Notes: generated by a model not told the origin, from the sequence alone. A stretch of 64,000 nucleotides of DNA from Cellulosilyticum sp. (GCA_017941635.1 JAGAVZ010000175.1:16018-80017); one strand, 5' to 3'; shown: positions 1 to 8,482, numbered from the stretch's first letter. Made by a program: numbers and translations.

Positions 1-425
1 ATGATTTAGAAACTATGATGAATGCAAAAATAACAGAGCTTACAGCTATTGATGGCGTAGGCCCAGTTATTGCAGAAGAGTTTGTAGCATACTTTAGCTT
101 AGAAGCAAACCGCAAGATGGTTAAAACATTAGCTGATGAGGAATTACGTATTAAAGTAGAGCAAGCGGCACCTATTTCAAGTGATTCAAAAGTAGCAGGA
201 AAAACATTTGTCATTACAGGAGATGTTCATCACTTTAAAAATAGAAAAGAGTTACAAGCTAAGATTGAGGAGCTTGGTGGTAAGGTAACGGGTTCAGTAA
301 GTAAAAATACAGATTACCTCATCAACAATGATAGTGAATCAAGCTCAAGTAAAAATAAGAAAGCCAAAGAATTAGGTATTCCTATTTTAACAGAAGAAGC
401 TTTCTTAGCACTTATGGAAGTATAA
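1..425 (+). CDS. ligA: NAD-dependent DNA ligase LigA, C-terminal fragment (5' end outside window)
   Basis: The reading frame is open from the window edge (frame of position 3), so this is the 3' end of a longer gene, not a 136-residue protein starting at 15. Two domains are visible. First comes a helix-hairpin-helix segment with the motif IDGVGPVIAEEFVAYF. A BRCT domain follows, starting at KVAGKTFVITG and including GGKVTGSVSKNTDYLINND and the SSSKNKKAKELGIPI stretch typical of clostridial LigA. The family seals nicks during replication and repair using NAD+; the adenylation and OB domains lie upstream of the window. Identification rests on domain order and BRCT wording, so the exact LigA paralog is inferred. 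Confidence 0.85.
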   Translation, partial: DLETMMNAKITELTAIDGVGPVIAEEFVAYFSLEANRKMVKTLADEELRIKVEQAAPISSDSKVAGKTFVITGDVHHFKNRKELQAKIEELGGKVTGSVSKNTDYLINNDSESSSSKNKKAKELGIPILTEEAFLALMEV

Positions 426-434
426 AATAAGTAT

Positions 435-563
435 AAAGTACTGCTCGAAGTACTTAATAGCCTAAAGAGAACATATTTTCTTCTATTTGATTCTATAATA
501 CATTTATAGAATCAAATAGATTTCTAATAAATAGGCATATAAGTACTGGAAGAGGAGTACTTT
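435..563. repeat. Large imperfect palindrome downstream of ligA (composite hairpin, possible terminator or MITE-like unit)
   Basis: The outer arms 435-446 (AAAGTACTGCTC) and 552-563 (GAGGAGTACTTT) pair with one mismatch. A second layer pairs AGTACTTA at 449-456 with TAAGTACT near 540-547, with GCC/GGC further in. The core is a perfect 17-bp stem, 482-498 with 504-520, around a 5-nt loop. The right end runs into TTTTT at 561-565, so a smaller hairpin (541-562) followed by T residues could terminate ligA transcription. The layered symmetry over about 130 bp is more than a simple terminator needs. No ORF lies between ligA and proA. Confidence 0.6.
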
Positions 564-715
564 TTCTTTATGTAATATATTGTTAGTGCTAAGAATACAA
601 AGAAAACACTGTTAAATTAGGTTAATTAAGATAATAACTAATATTATAAATAATTGACAGAATAATTTGTATATACTAAACTGATAAGAACATAAAACAA
701 TAGGAGGTACTAGAG

Positions 716-1996
716 ATGAGTATGATTGAAGCGGCTAAAAAAGCAAGAGAAGCATCTATTAAGCTTGCAGCAATGTCAGCTGAAAGTAAAAATCAAGCTT
801 TATTAGCAATCAAAGAGGCATTAGCAGCTAAGGTTGAAGAAATCAAAGCAGCGAATGCAATAGATGTAGAAAATAGCAAGAAGGAGCAAGTTGCAGAACC
901 GATTCTTAAACGTCTTAAATTTGAAGAACAAAAAGTACAAGATGTATGTGCAGGTATTGAAAGTCTTGTTGGATTAGCTGATCCAGTAGGAAAAGTACAA
1001 CTTCAAACAGAATTAGATGATGAATTAACATTAACACGTATTGCTTGGCCAATTGGTGTAATTGGTGTCATCTTTGAATCTAGACCAGATGCACTTGTGC
1101 AAATTTCAACACTTTGTTTAAAGAGCGGAAATGCTGTTTTACTAAAAGGTGGTTCTGAAGCAAAGGAAACAAACCGTATTTTATTTGACATTATTAATGA
1201 AGCATCTGTTGAAGCTGGAATGCCAGAAGGCTGGATTGCTTTAATGGAAAGTAGAGAAGATGTAAATAGCATTTTAGCTATGGATGAATATATTGATTTA
1301 TTAGTACCAAGAGGTTCAAATGCCTTTGTACAATATATCATGAAAAACACCAATATTCCTGTAATTGGTCATGCAGATGGTATTTGTCATACATTTGTAG
1401 ATGAATCAGCCGATATGGATATGGCAGTAAAGTTAGTGGTAGATTCAAAAACACAATATGTAGTAGTATGTAATGCCTTAGAAACATTACTGGTACATGA
1501 AAAGATTGCAAAAGACTTCTTACCAGCTCTAAAAAAAGCATTAGCTGAAAAGGGGGCTATTCTTAAAGGGTGTGAGAAAACAAGAGCCATTATTGAATGT
1601 GAGGTAGCGACAGAAGAGGACTGGAAAACAGAATATCTAGACTATATTCTTTCAGTAAAAATTGTAAGTGATTTAGAAGAAGCAATCGTGCATATCAACA
1701 CCTATGGTTCAGGTCATACAGATTCTATTATTACAGAGAATGCTGTCAATACAAAGATTTTTATGAATCTAGTGGATTCAGCTAATGTATTCCATAATGC
1801 CTCTACACGTTTTAGTGATGGATTTAGATATGGATTTGGAGCAGAAGTTGGTGTAAGTACTTCTAAAATCCATGCTAGAGGGCCTGTTGGCTTAGAAGGG
1901 CTTCTTATTTATAAGTATCAGTTAGAAGGAAAAGGGCATATTGTAGCAGATTATGCATCAGGTAAAAAGTCTTTCAAACATAGACATATTGTCTGA
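716..1996 (+). CDS. proA: Glutamate-5-semialdehyde dehydrogenase (gamma-glutamyl phosphate reductase)
   Basis: 426 residues, the usual ProA length. The enzyme reduces gamma-glutamyl phosphate to glutamate-5-semialdehyde with NADPH, the second step of proline synthesis, in the cytoplasm. The aldehyde-dehydrogenase fold is recognisable: GVIGVIFESRPDALVQI for cofactor binding, LKGGSEAKETNR, the catalytic cysteine in QYVVVCNALETLL (Cys252), and a C-terminal EVGVSTSKIHARGPVGLEGL block characteristic of ProA. An AGGAGG ribosome binding site precedes the ATG. The usual partner proB (glutamate 5-kinase) is not adjacent, so either it is elsewhere or the gene is monocistronic here. Confidence is high from the conserved blocks. 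Confidence 0.95.
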   Translation: MSMIEAAKKAREASIKLAAMSAESKNQALLAIKEALAAKVEEIKAANAIDVENSKKEQVAEPILKRLKFEEQKVQDVCAGIESLVGLADPVGKVQLQTELDDELTLTRIAWPIGVIGVIFESRPDALVQISTLCLKSGNAVLLKGGSEAKETNRILFDIINEASVEAGMPEGWIALMESREDVNSILAMDEYIDLLVPRGSNAFVQYIMKNTNIPVIGHADGICHTFVDESADMDMAVKLVVDSKTQYVVVCNALETLLVHEKIAKDFLPALKKALAEKGAILKGCEKTRAIIECEVATEEDWKTEYLDYILSVKIVSDLEEAIVHINTYGSGHTDSIITENAVNTKIFMNLVDSANVFHNASTRFSDGFRYGFGAEVGVSTSKIHARGPVGLEGLLIYKYQLEGKGHIVADYASGKKSFKHRHIV

Positions 1997-2102
1997 TATG
2001 ATGAAAAAAACAATCAAAATAATATATTAAAAAAATAGTGAAAACTTCTTGCAAATATGCTATAATCATTATTACGTAAACTAATTAGCAGGAAGGAAGA
2101 AT

Positions 2103-2372
2103 GTGTTGAAGCAATTTTTTATGGGGAGAAGTAAAGATCTGCTTAAGTTTGTTAAGAGATTCCTTATGGTCAATATATTATTATTTTTGATTTGTATTGT
2201 GATGAATTATGTAACTTACAAATACTATGAGCATAAAGTATACAGAGTAGAAGAAAAAATTATTTATAATATACAGTCATCGAACAAAACACAGAAAACA
2301 TTAAATTTTATTAAAAAACACCTTATCTGTCAAATGATAGATAAGGTGTTTTTATTATTGCAAAAAATATAG
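2103..2372 (+). CDS. Small single-span membrane protein whose reading frame runs through its own terminator
   Basis: A GTG start follows GGAAGGAAG at 2092-2100. The protein has a basic N-terminus, one clear transmembrane segment (about residues 19-36, VNILLFLICIVMNYVTY) and a charged cytoplasmic or extracellular tail with KVYRVEEKI. From about residue 70 the sequence is encoded by the two arms of the terminator hairpin at 2314-2353, so the last 20 residues look accidental. The gene may therefore be the 5' remnant of a longer one. Family not recognised. It lies convergent to the permease on the minus strand. Confidence 0.45.
   Translation: MLKQFFMGRSKDLLKFVKRFLMVNILLFLICIVMNYVTYKYYEHKVYRVEEKIIYNIQSSNKTQKTLNFIKKHLICQMIDKVFLLLQKI
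2314..2353. terminator. Bidirectional rho-independent terminator
   Basis: The 15-bp stem AAAAACACCTTATCT (2314-2328) pairs with AGATAAGGTGTTTTT (2339-2353) around a 10-nt loop. It is T-rich on both strands, so it can serve the small ORF from the left and the minus-strand permease from the right. Confidence 0.85.
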
Positions 2373-2391
2373 AGAAAGTTACTTAAGCATA

Positions 2392-3888
2392 TTATTTTAA
2401 ATAATTATTTTCATAGCGCCAGTAAAGGATATAGGCAATTGCTGCAAAGAGGATGGGTCCTCCACCAGCGAATAATGTATCGGACCAGTTTCCATGAACT
2501 GCAGGCTCTATGATAGAAAAGACATTAGCAACACCAATAATGAACGTAACAATAACAGATGCAATAAATGCAACAGTTTGACTTTTATAGATTTCAAAAG
2601 GTTTTTGTATGCTCTTTTTCTTTTTAAAGAAGATAAATGCAATGGATAAGAACATATAAGGAATCGTCATGGCAACGTTCGTCATGGTGACAAGCTTATT
2701 AAAGAAGGTTGCAGCATTATCGCCACCAAAAGATACAAGAAGGATTAAGATACAAACAATAACACCTTGAACAATCATGGCATTTAAAGGCATTTGGCGT
2801 TCATCTAGTTTAGTAAGTTTCTCAGGTAAAAGGTGTGTAGGGATACCTTCTATCAATTGTTTAAGTGGTGCATAAATAAGGGTGAAAAAAGCACCAGTTA
2901 AAGCAAGAAACATAGCAAGCCCTGTAAGGCGTGCAATAGTGCTACCAATACCAGCCGATGCAGCAGTTGAAAGACCGAAGGCTTGACCAAGTTTATAACC
3001 TAAATGATTCATGACAACATAGGTAACGTTGGCTGTATTGACATTTTCTGAAGAAAGAATTTCTTCCCAGTTTGTAAAGCATCCTACAGAGAAGATACCA
3101 ATAGAATAACCAATAGAAATGACGACAGCAGAGATGGCAACCCCTTTTGGGAAAGTTACTTCTGCTTTTTCAGTTTGGTCTACTAAGCCACCAACAGCTT
3201 CAATTCCTCCATAAGCAAAGATTGCATAAGTAAAGAAGGAAAGAATCGAAATAAGAGATTGGTAGGCTGGATTAGGTGAGGCAAAGACATTTACATTGTT
3301 ACCTGTAACAGGTTGAGCAAAATCGCCTCTATTGAGCGCAAGAATCAGTAGGCCGCCACCAATAAGCAAAATATTTAAGAAAGTAATGGCACTACCCCCA
3401 ACAGAAGTTACTTTTTTGATGGCACTAATTCCTCTAGAACAAATAAGAGTAACAAGAATAATCCATATAACACCTAAAAGCCCGATAACCTGAGTACTAT
3501 TTAAACCAAATAATGATAGATTTCCGGTACGATCTTCTCCAAAGATGGCATTGGATAGTGGAATCCAAATAGAAGAAGAAACATTGACTTGCCATACTAA
3601 GTAAGAAGCATACCACATAAAGGTTCCAACAAAAGCATATTTAGGTCCAACAGCAGAGTTCATCCAAGAATAAATACCACCTTTTTCTTTTTTATAAGCG
3701 GCACCGTATTCTGCCATCATAAAAGCATACGGAAGGAAGAAAGCAATTGCACCTAGTATATACCAAGGAATTGCCCCATAGCCCATTAAGAAGAAAGCTC
3801 TAGGCATATTAGCAAAGCCGTATACTGAAGTAAAAATCATAAGAACTAATGACGTTAAAGTTAATTTTTTTGCCGTTTGATTAGACAT
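2392..3888 (-). CDS. yjeM: APC-superfamily amino-acid permease, YjeM type
   Basis: 498 residues with about 12 hydrophobic segments. The N-terminus (TSLVLMIFTSVYGFANMPRA), the block MAEYGAAYKKEKGGIYSWM and the block FAIFAYGGIEAVGGLVDQTE closely match what is known of E. coli YjeM, an inner-membrane transporter of the glutamate/GABA-antiporter branch of APC permeases. It is expected to move an amino acid across the cytoplasmic membrane; the substrate cannot be read from sequence. AGGAGG lies just upstream of the ATG on the minus strand. The gene is monocistronic, ending at the bidirectional terminator at 2314-2353, and is divergent from rubrerythrin with a 340-bp intergenic region. Confidence 0.85.
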   Translation of the reverse strand: MSNQTAKKLTLTSLVLMIFTSVYGFANMPRAFFLMGYGAIPWYILGAIAFFLPYAFMMAEYGAAYKKEKGGIYSWMNSAVGPKYAFVGTFMWYASYLVWQVNVSSSIWIPLSNAIFGEDRTGNLSLFGLNSTQVIGLLGVIWIILVTLICSRGISAIKKVTSVGGSAITFLNILLIGGGLLILALNRGDFAQPVTGNNVNVFASPNPAYQSLISILSFFTYAIFAYGGIEAVGGLVDQTEKAEVTFPKGVAISAVVISIGYSIGIFSVGCFTNWEEILSSENVNTANVTYVVMNHLGYKLGQAFGLSTAASAGIGSTIARLTGLAMFLALTGAFFTLIYAPLKQLIEGIPTHLLPEKLTKLDERQMPLNAMIVQGVIVCILILLVSFGGDNAATFFNKLVTMTNVAMTIPYMFLSIAFIFFKKKKSIQKPFEIYKSQTVAFIASVIVTFIIGVANVFSIIEPAVHGNWSDTLFAGGGPILFAAIAYILYWRYENNYLK

Positions 3889-4120
3889 AGAAAACCTCCT
3901 AAGTTATTTAAAGTCATATAAGAGTTAGCTAGCGCATATGTTTGATGTTAGAAAATGAAAGCATACTGCACAACAAGGAGCAGTTCATATAAGGTATAGA
4001 AAGTATGTGTAGTGGAAAAAAGAGATTCATAATGTCATTAGCGTGTGTATTTTTTCTAAAAAAATACTTATAATGGGAAAAGAATTTAAAAATTAAATAA
4101 AGGAATTTACGAAAAATCAA

Positions 4121-4148
4121 TTGACAAAAACAAAATTTATGGTATGAT
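4121..4148 (+). promoter_or_regulatory. Sigma-A-type promoter for rubrerythrin
   Basis: TTGACA (4121-4126) and TATGAT (4143-4148) are separated by 16 bp, about 80 bp before the rubrerythrin start. The rest of the 3889-4228 intergenic region is AT-rich and shows no gene. I did not find a clear PerR box. Confidence 0.6.
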
Positions 4149-4228
4149 AAATACATCTAAAGGATAATTATTATTACTTAATAAAAAGAAGTGATAAAAT
4201 GTTCTATATAACATGGAGGGAATTAGTA

Positions 4229-4774
4229 ATGAAAAAATATGTATGTACAATTTGCGGTTATGTATTTGAAGGTGAAGTAGCACCAGAAGTATGTCCAATC
4301 TGTAACGCTGGATCAGATAAATTCATCGAACAATCAGGTGAAAGAGTATACGCTGATGAACACAGAATTGGTGTAGCTCAAGGTGTAGATGAAAGAATCT
4401 TAGAAGGTCTTCGTCAAAACTTCGTAGGAGAATGTACAGAAGTTGGTATGTATCTTGCAATGAGTCGTCAAGCTGATAGAGAAGGTTACCCAGAAGTAGC
4501 TGAAGCTTACAAAAGAATTGCTTTCGAAGAAGCAGAACATGCTGCAAAATTCGCTGAATTATTAGGTGAAGTAGTAGTGGCTGATACAGCTAAAAACCTT
4601 GAAATGCGTGTAGAAGCAGAACACGGTGCAACACAAGGTAAAAAAGATATTGCTACACTTGCAAAAGAATTAGGATTAGATGCAATCCACGACACAGTAC
4701 ACGAAATGTGTAAAGACGAAGCTCGTCACGGTAAAGCATTCGAAGGTTTATTAAACAGATACTTCGGTAAATAA
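4229..4774 (+). CDS. Reverse rubrerythrin (N-terminal rubredoxin, C-terminal diiron domain)
   Basis: The start is taken at 4229 because GGAGGG at 4215-4220 sits 8 nt before it; an ATG 30 nt upstream has no ribosome binding site. The 181-residue protein opens with a rubredoxin-type iron site, CTICGY then CPICNAG (residues 5-25). A ferritin-like four-helix domain follows with diiron ligands in [29 protein letters not shown] and DEARHGKAF. This domain order is the reverse of classical rubrerythrin and matches clostridial reverse rubrerythrins, which reduce hydrogen peroxide and oxygen with electrons from NADH-dependent reductases. It acts in the cytoplasm in oxidative stress defence. Codon choice rich in AAC/GAA/CGT suggests high expression. 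Confidence 0.93.
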   Translation: MKKYVCTICGYVFEGEVAPEVCPICNAGSDKFIEQSGERVYADEHRIGVAQGVDERILEGLRQNFVGECTEVGMYLAMSRQADREGYPEVAEAYKRIAFEEAEHAAKFAELLGEVVVADTAKNLEMRVEAEHGATQGKKDIATLAKELGLDAIHDTVHEMCKDEARHGKAFEGLLNRYFGK

Positions 4775-4786
4775 TAAATGTAATAA

Positions 4787-4826
4787 AAAAGGTATATTGG
4801 TGTGGACCAATATACCTTTTTTATTT
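4787..4826 (+). terminator. Rho-independent terminator of rubrerythrin
   Basis: The 15-bp stem 4787-4801 / 4806-4820 (core GGTATATTGGT / ACCAATATACC) has a GTGG loop and is followed by a T run. Confidence 0.9.
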
Positions 4827-5214
4827 ATATTTTTTGTCCCTATATAATCTTATAGTTACATTTTATAACTTAAATAGGCTAGACATATTAGGGTCGAAAT
4901 GTGTGGATTTAACGATGATATAAAGTTCTTCAAGAGATGAAATAAGAGCAATGAGACATATAAGAGAAATAGTAGGTAATATACTGGCAAGGCAAAGGTA
5001 ATAGAGAACAATAAAAAGAAGGTGACAATGCTTTAGTGAATAATAATAGAAATGAAAAAGGTATTCGAGTGAGTGTGATGATATTAGCAAGATAATGAAA
5101 CATATGCCACCTTCAAAGATATTAAAAGTTTATAGATAGGAATTATCGTATAAATCTATTAAAGACAATAAATGATGATGAACTATAAAGTGTAGAAAAA
5201 AAGAACCACTATGT
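4827..5214. other. Intergenic region, no supported gene
   Basis: AT-rich stretch of nearly 390 bp. On the minus strand a 75-codon hydrophobic frame (4863-5090) is open, but it would need a TTG start without a ribosome binding site. I do not call it a gene, although a decayed small membrane-protein gene cannot be excluded. Confidence 0.4.
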
Positions 5215-5907
5215 TTAATGTGTCTCATCTTGAATTTGATATTTACTGATGGCTACATGTTCTACATATTGGGCTTTAAGTGCTTGTAATTTCTCATAGT
5301 GTTTAAAAGTACCATGGAGTTTTTGTGTGTGTTCATTGGTCCACATTTCCATTAAACAAATATCATTATTTGAATCCATAGGATAGTAGTAATCATATTT
5401 AATATTTCCGGGTTCAGCTTTTGAGTCGGCCACAATATTTTGGCGAACCACTTCATTATAGAATTGGGTTCTTTTACCTTCTTTGATAGTATAACGAACG
5501 TTTACAAGCATATAATGGCGTGTACTTTGAAGGGCAGAATCATAGTCTGTACTTTTAGTAACGGCAAAGTATTTACCAAATTCTTTAGTCCACATGTCCA
5601 TTTCTTCGCCAATAGTTTCTTCATTGAGTTCATTCATAATAAAGCAAACAAATTGGCAAGAGGTCTTAGACATCTCAGGTAATAAGAAAGAAAATCCCCA
5701 CTCTATATCTCTAGGGTCATCTTCAAAGCCATTACGTGCATCAACGATAAAATGACTTCCTTCATGTTGACGAAGTAGATTAAGGGCAAATGTAGTAGGT
5801 TCTCGATATTGGTCTAAGCAGGCAAACTTTTTCCAAGCTAGAAAAACGATATGATCCTTTTCAATATATTCTACATGACAAAATTCTGAGTTAAATTCAT
5901 TTAACAT
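5215..5907 (-). CDS. Two-domain protein with C-terminal antibiotic-biosynthesis-monooxygenase (ABM) fold
   Basis: About 230 residues. The C-terminal 95 residues (from YMLVNVRYTIKEGKRTQF, with EPGNIKYDYYYP, LMEMWTNEHTQKLHGT and HYEKLQALKAQYVE) match the ABM/YgiN-like quinol monooxygenase fold, a small ferredoxin-like barrel. The N-terminal half (HIVFLAWKKFACLDQYREP, HFIVDARNGFEDDPRDIEWG) resembles a STAS-like or SpoIIAA-like fold, less securely. The ATG at 5919 directly abuts the AAAGG sequence, so the ATG at 5907 is chosen; 5919 remains possible. It is divergent from the PadR gene, which suggests PadR controls it. Enzymatic role unknown. Confidence 0.6.
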   Translation of the reverse strand: MLNEFNSEFCHVEYIEKDHIVFLAWKKFACLDQYREPTTFALNLLRQHEGSHFIVDARNGFEDDPRDIEWGFSFLLPEMSKTSCQFVCFIMNELNEETIGEEMDMWTKEFGKYFAVTKSTDYDSALQSTRHYMLVNVRYTIKEGKRTQFYNEVVRQNIVADSKAEPGNIKYDYYYPMDSNNDICLMEMWTNEHTQKLHGTFKHYEKLQALKAQYVEHVAISKYQIQDETH

Positions 5908-6024
5908 AATATAATTCATCCTTTCAAAAGATATACTCTTGAATAATATATCAGAAAAGCATGATTAAACAAATGGACTGTTTGAAATAAAATAAATATT
6001 CAGATTAATTGTTTGGCATTAGTA

Positions 6025-6052
6025 TTGATTTATAGTACTCTAATGATATAGT
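6025..6052 (+). promoter_or_regulatory. Candidate promoter for the PadR gene
   Basis: TTGATT (6025-6030) and TATAGT (6047-6052) have a 16-bp spacer within the 175-bp divergent region. The regulator probably binds here, but I see no convincing palindromic operator. Confidence 0.4.
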
Positions 6053-6082
6053 AGTATAAGTCAAAATGTGAAGGGGATAGAT

Positions 6083-6613
6083 ATGTTTTCTAAGGCAAGT
6101 ATTTTATTGTTAGGAATGATTAGTGAAGGAGATAAAGGTGCTTATGAAATCACCAAAATGCTTGAACAAATGAGGATAAGATGGTGGTTTAATATCGGAG
6201 ATTCAACAGTTTATGCTGCGATAAAGAACTTGAATAAAAAAGGTTATATTTTAGGACGATTAGACAAGCAAGGGAATATGCCAGAACGTACAATTTATAC
6301 GATTACTGCTGAGGGAATGGTAGCATTAAAAGAGGCAATTATAAGGATTGTAGGAGAAATGGATTTTGACACAACGATTGTTTCTATTGCAGTGAATTAT
6401 CTAGATATCTTTACTCAAGAAGAGCGTAAAAATTTATTAGATCAAAGAATAACGATTCTAGCCCAATATATACAGGGGATAGAAGCACAATTACATAACA
6501 TGCATGAGAATGAAACAAAGTCATTAGCCATTGTAAATTTAGAAAGAATGAAAGAAATTGTAGAAATAGAATATCGTAGTACCAAACAAATTTTAATGAG
6601 CATGGGGAAATAG
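6083..6613 (+). CDS. PadR-family transcriptional regulator
   Basis: 176 residues when started at the ATG at 6083, which AAGGGGAT at 6071-6078 supports; a GTG at 6068 has no site. The N-terminal winged helix shows the PadR pattern: ILLLGMISEGDKGAYEITKMLE, then STVYAAIKNLNKKGYILGRLD and RTIYTITAEGMVALKE. The C-terminal PadR helical dimerisation region follows (DLFTQEERK-like segment, coiled coil around residues 115-170). Such proteins repress neighbouring genes and respond to small molecules. It sits opposite the ABM-domain gene and 20 bp upstream of a truncated membrane-protein gene, its probable original operon partner. Confidence 0.88.
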   Translation: MFSKASILLLGMISEGDKGAYEITKMLEQMRIRWWFNIGDSTVYAAIKNLNKKGYILGRLDKQGNMPERTIYTITAEGMVALKEAIIRIVGEMDFDTTIVSIAVNYLDIFTQEERKNLLDQRITILAQYIQGIEAQLHNMHENETKSLAIVNLERMKEIVEIEYRSTKQILMSMGK

Positions 6614-6633
6614 AAATGCTAAGGGGAAAGAAT

Positions 6634-6876
6634 ATGTATTATGGGTTAAGTTTATTACTATTATTAGATTGTATCATACCATTTGTATTAGCATACTTTT
6701 ATGAAGGGTATAGCCATCAAACGATGTTATTAAGTGTGCTTGGAAATGAAAGTTCACCTGTACATAAAATTTATTGCTTATGGATGGGCATTTTAGGTGT
6801 GGGAATTGTATGGCCTATGATAGTTCAGGCATGCAATCTAAAAAAATCTTTGGGTCGCTATATGAGCCTATTTTAA
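6634..6876 (+). pseudogene. 5' fragment of a DUF998-like membrane protein gene
   Basis: A good start exists: AAGGGG at 6621-6626 and ATG at 6634. The first 65-70 residues are membrane-like (YYGLSLLLLLDCIIPFVLA, QTMLLSVLGNESSP, WMGILGVGIVWPMIV) and resemble the beginning of DUF998-type proteins, which often follow PadR regulators. After about residue 68 the sequence changes abruptly into the reading frames of a DNA methyltransferase remnant, and the frame stops at 6876. Only about a third of the expected length remains, so I treat it as a broken gene. The DUF998 assignment is from memory of family wording and moderately sure. Confidence 0.55.
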
Positions 6877-7183
6877 TGATTAATAAGAACGCAAAGAATA
6901 AGTATACATTTAATGCAGAAACAATTATGATAGAAGCTAAAACAGGGGCACAAAAAAAGTACCAGGTAATGTATCGGAGTTTCCAAGGGTAAGATATAAG
7001 ATGGAAGAGTATGAAAATCATCCTACTTAAAAACCAGAGGTTTTATTAGAACGTGTCATTTTAGTATCGAGTCATGAGCAAGATGTGATATTTGACCCAT
7101 TTAGTGGAAACTTTACGACTGCAGCAGTTGCTTTAAAACATAAACCAAAGGTAATAGAAATTGAGTTAAATGAAACGTTCTAA
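6840..7183 (+). pseudogene. 3' fragment of an N4/N6 DNA methyltransferase gene, frameshifted and with a nonsense codon
   Basis: Conceptual translation across frames gives LYEPILMINKNAKNKYTFN, then after a one-base frameshift at the A7 run 6952-6958, PGNVSEFPRVRYKMEEYENHPT. A TAA at 7028-7030 (CAA in the intact family) is followed by KPEVLLERVILVSS, DPFSGNFTTAAVAL and IEIELNE. These are the HPTQKP and SAM-binding DPFSG motifs of beta-class methyltransferases. The upstream half with the catalytic DPPY motif is missing, so no activity is possible. The fragment abuts the truncated membrane-protein gene, indicating a deletion or recombination joint. Confidence 0.85.
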
Positions 7184-7370
7184 GAATAAGGTATATCCCC
7201 TTTTATTTGCCTTAGAATAGATATTGAAAGATTGTTAAGCAAATAGAGGTTTTTTTAAATAATATAATAGTGTATTATGGGTAGTAAGGTTAAAATTTAT
7301 TAATAGAACACAAAGAATAGATTTTACATGAGGACATAATGAGTATAAAAGCTTGGAAGTGGAGAGTAGT

Positions 7371-8471
7371 ATGAAAAAAAGTTTTTTAAAAGTATTTTTA
7401 TCTGGAATGATGGTAACAAGTTTACTTGTAGGTTGCGGGCAGTCTGCTACAACTAATGAAAGTACTTCATCAAAGTTTGATAGATTAGACTCTGATTTAA
7501 ACGTAGGAATGGTAACAGATTCAGGTTCTATTGATGACCGTTCATTTAATCAAGGAACTTGGGAAGGTGTTGCAGCGGCAGTAAAGAATGCAAGGTATAT
7601 TCAACCTAAACAGACATCAGAAGCTGATTTTTTAACAGCAATTAGTAATTTATATGATGCAGATTATTCATTTATTGTAACACCTGGATTTACTTTTGAA
7701 GGTGCCATTTATGAAGCGCAAACAAGATATCCAGATGCACATTTCTTGTTAATCGATGGGATTCCTACCAATAAAGAGGGACAATCTTATATTGCAGAGA
7801 ACACAACATGTATTTCTTTTGCAGAACATGAAGCAGGATTCTTAGCAGGTGTAGCTGCAGCAGTGGAGCTTCAACAAGGAGATTTTGCTTTCTTAGGTGG
7901 AATGGAAGTACCTGCTGTACAAAAGCTTAATTGGGGATTCCAACAAGGTGTAGTCTATGCTAATGAAAATCTTGGAACACAAATTAATTTAGCCCCAGAA
8001 AATATTATTTACCAAGGAACCTTTACAGATATGGCAGCAGGGCAACAAATTGCATCACAATTTTTGGATAGAGGAGTGGATGTGATTTTTGTAGCAGCAG
8101 GGACAACGGGTGTAGGAGCTATTACAGAAGTAAAATCTAGAGCTTCTAAAGGTGAAGAAGTTTGGACGATTGGTGTAGATGTGGATCAATATGAAGAAGG
8201 TGTTTATGCTGAGGGCAAATCTGTGATGTTAACATCTGCAATGAAATATTTAGATCAGGCAGCTTATACAACTATTAAAGAATTCACAGAAGGAAAATTT
8301 AATGGTGGAAAGAGTAGGGTCTTTTCAGTTGAAAATAATGGTGTAGGCATACCGGCTGAAAATCCAAACTTAAGTGAAGCTACAATGCAAATTGTAGAAG
8401 AAGTGAGAGCTCGCATTGCTTCAAGAGAGATTGTAGTGGATGGAGAGAATAATCAGGGAAAATGGATTTAA
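7371..8471 (+). CDS. BMP/PnrA-family substrate-binding lipoprotein
   Basis: Start at 7371, with GGAGAG just upstream. The first 22 residues form a lipoprotein signal ending in a lipobox at Cys22 (SLLVGCGQ). The mature protein carries the family blocks LNVGMVTDSGSIDDRSFNQGTWEG, FIVTPGFTF, FLLIDG, EHEAGFLAGVAAA and VIFVAAGTTGVGA. Members bind nucleosides or related ligands outside the membrane and deliver them to an ABC importer. No ABC ATPase or permease lies nearby, so the partner is distant or the protein acts as a sensor. A strong terminator follows at once, so the gene is monocistronic. Confidence 0.9.
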   Translation: MKKSFLKVFLSGMMVTSLLVGCGQSATTNESTSSKFDRLDSDLNVGMVTDSGSIDDRSFNQGTWEGVAAAVKNARYIQPKQTSEADFLTAISNLYDADYSFIVTPGFTFEGAIYEAQTRYPDAHFLLIDGIPTNKEGQSYIAENTTCISFAEHEAGFLAGVAAAVELQQGDFAFLGGMEVPAVQKLNWGFQQGVVYANENLGTQINLAPENIIYQGTFTDMAAGQQIASQFLDRGVDVIFVAAGTTGVGAITEVKSRASKGEEVWTIGVDVDQYEEGVYAEGKSVMLTSAMKYLDQAAYTTIKEFTEGKFNGGKSRVFSVENNGVGIPAENPNLSEATMQIVEEVRARIASREIVVDGENNQGKWI

Positions 8472-8482
8472 AACTAAAAGTG

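Noticed and set aside
716..1996. Expected proBA operon
   Set aside because: No glutamate 5-kinase frame lies beside proA on either side within the window.
3929..4156. 75-codon minus-strand frame in the region before rubrerythrin
   Set aside because: It covers the rubrerythrin promoter, has no ribosome binding site and reads as low-complexity translation of AT-rich DNA.
4863..5090. 75-codon hydrophobic minus-strand frame
   Set aside because: It would need a TTG start without a ribosome binding site and has no recognisable motif; AT-rich DNA often translates to hydrophobic strings.
6952..6958. A7 run considered as a phase-variable or programmed frameshift in a working methyltransferase
   Set aside because: An in-frame TAA at 7028 and loss of the upstream half including the DPPY motif show the gene is dead in any case.
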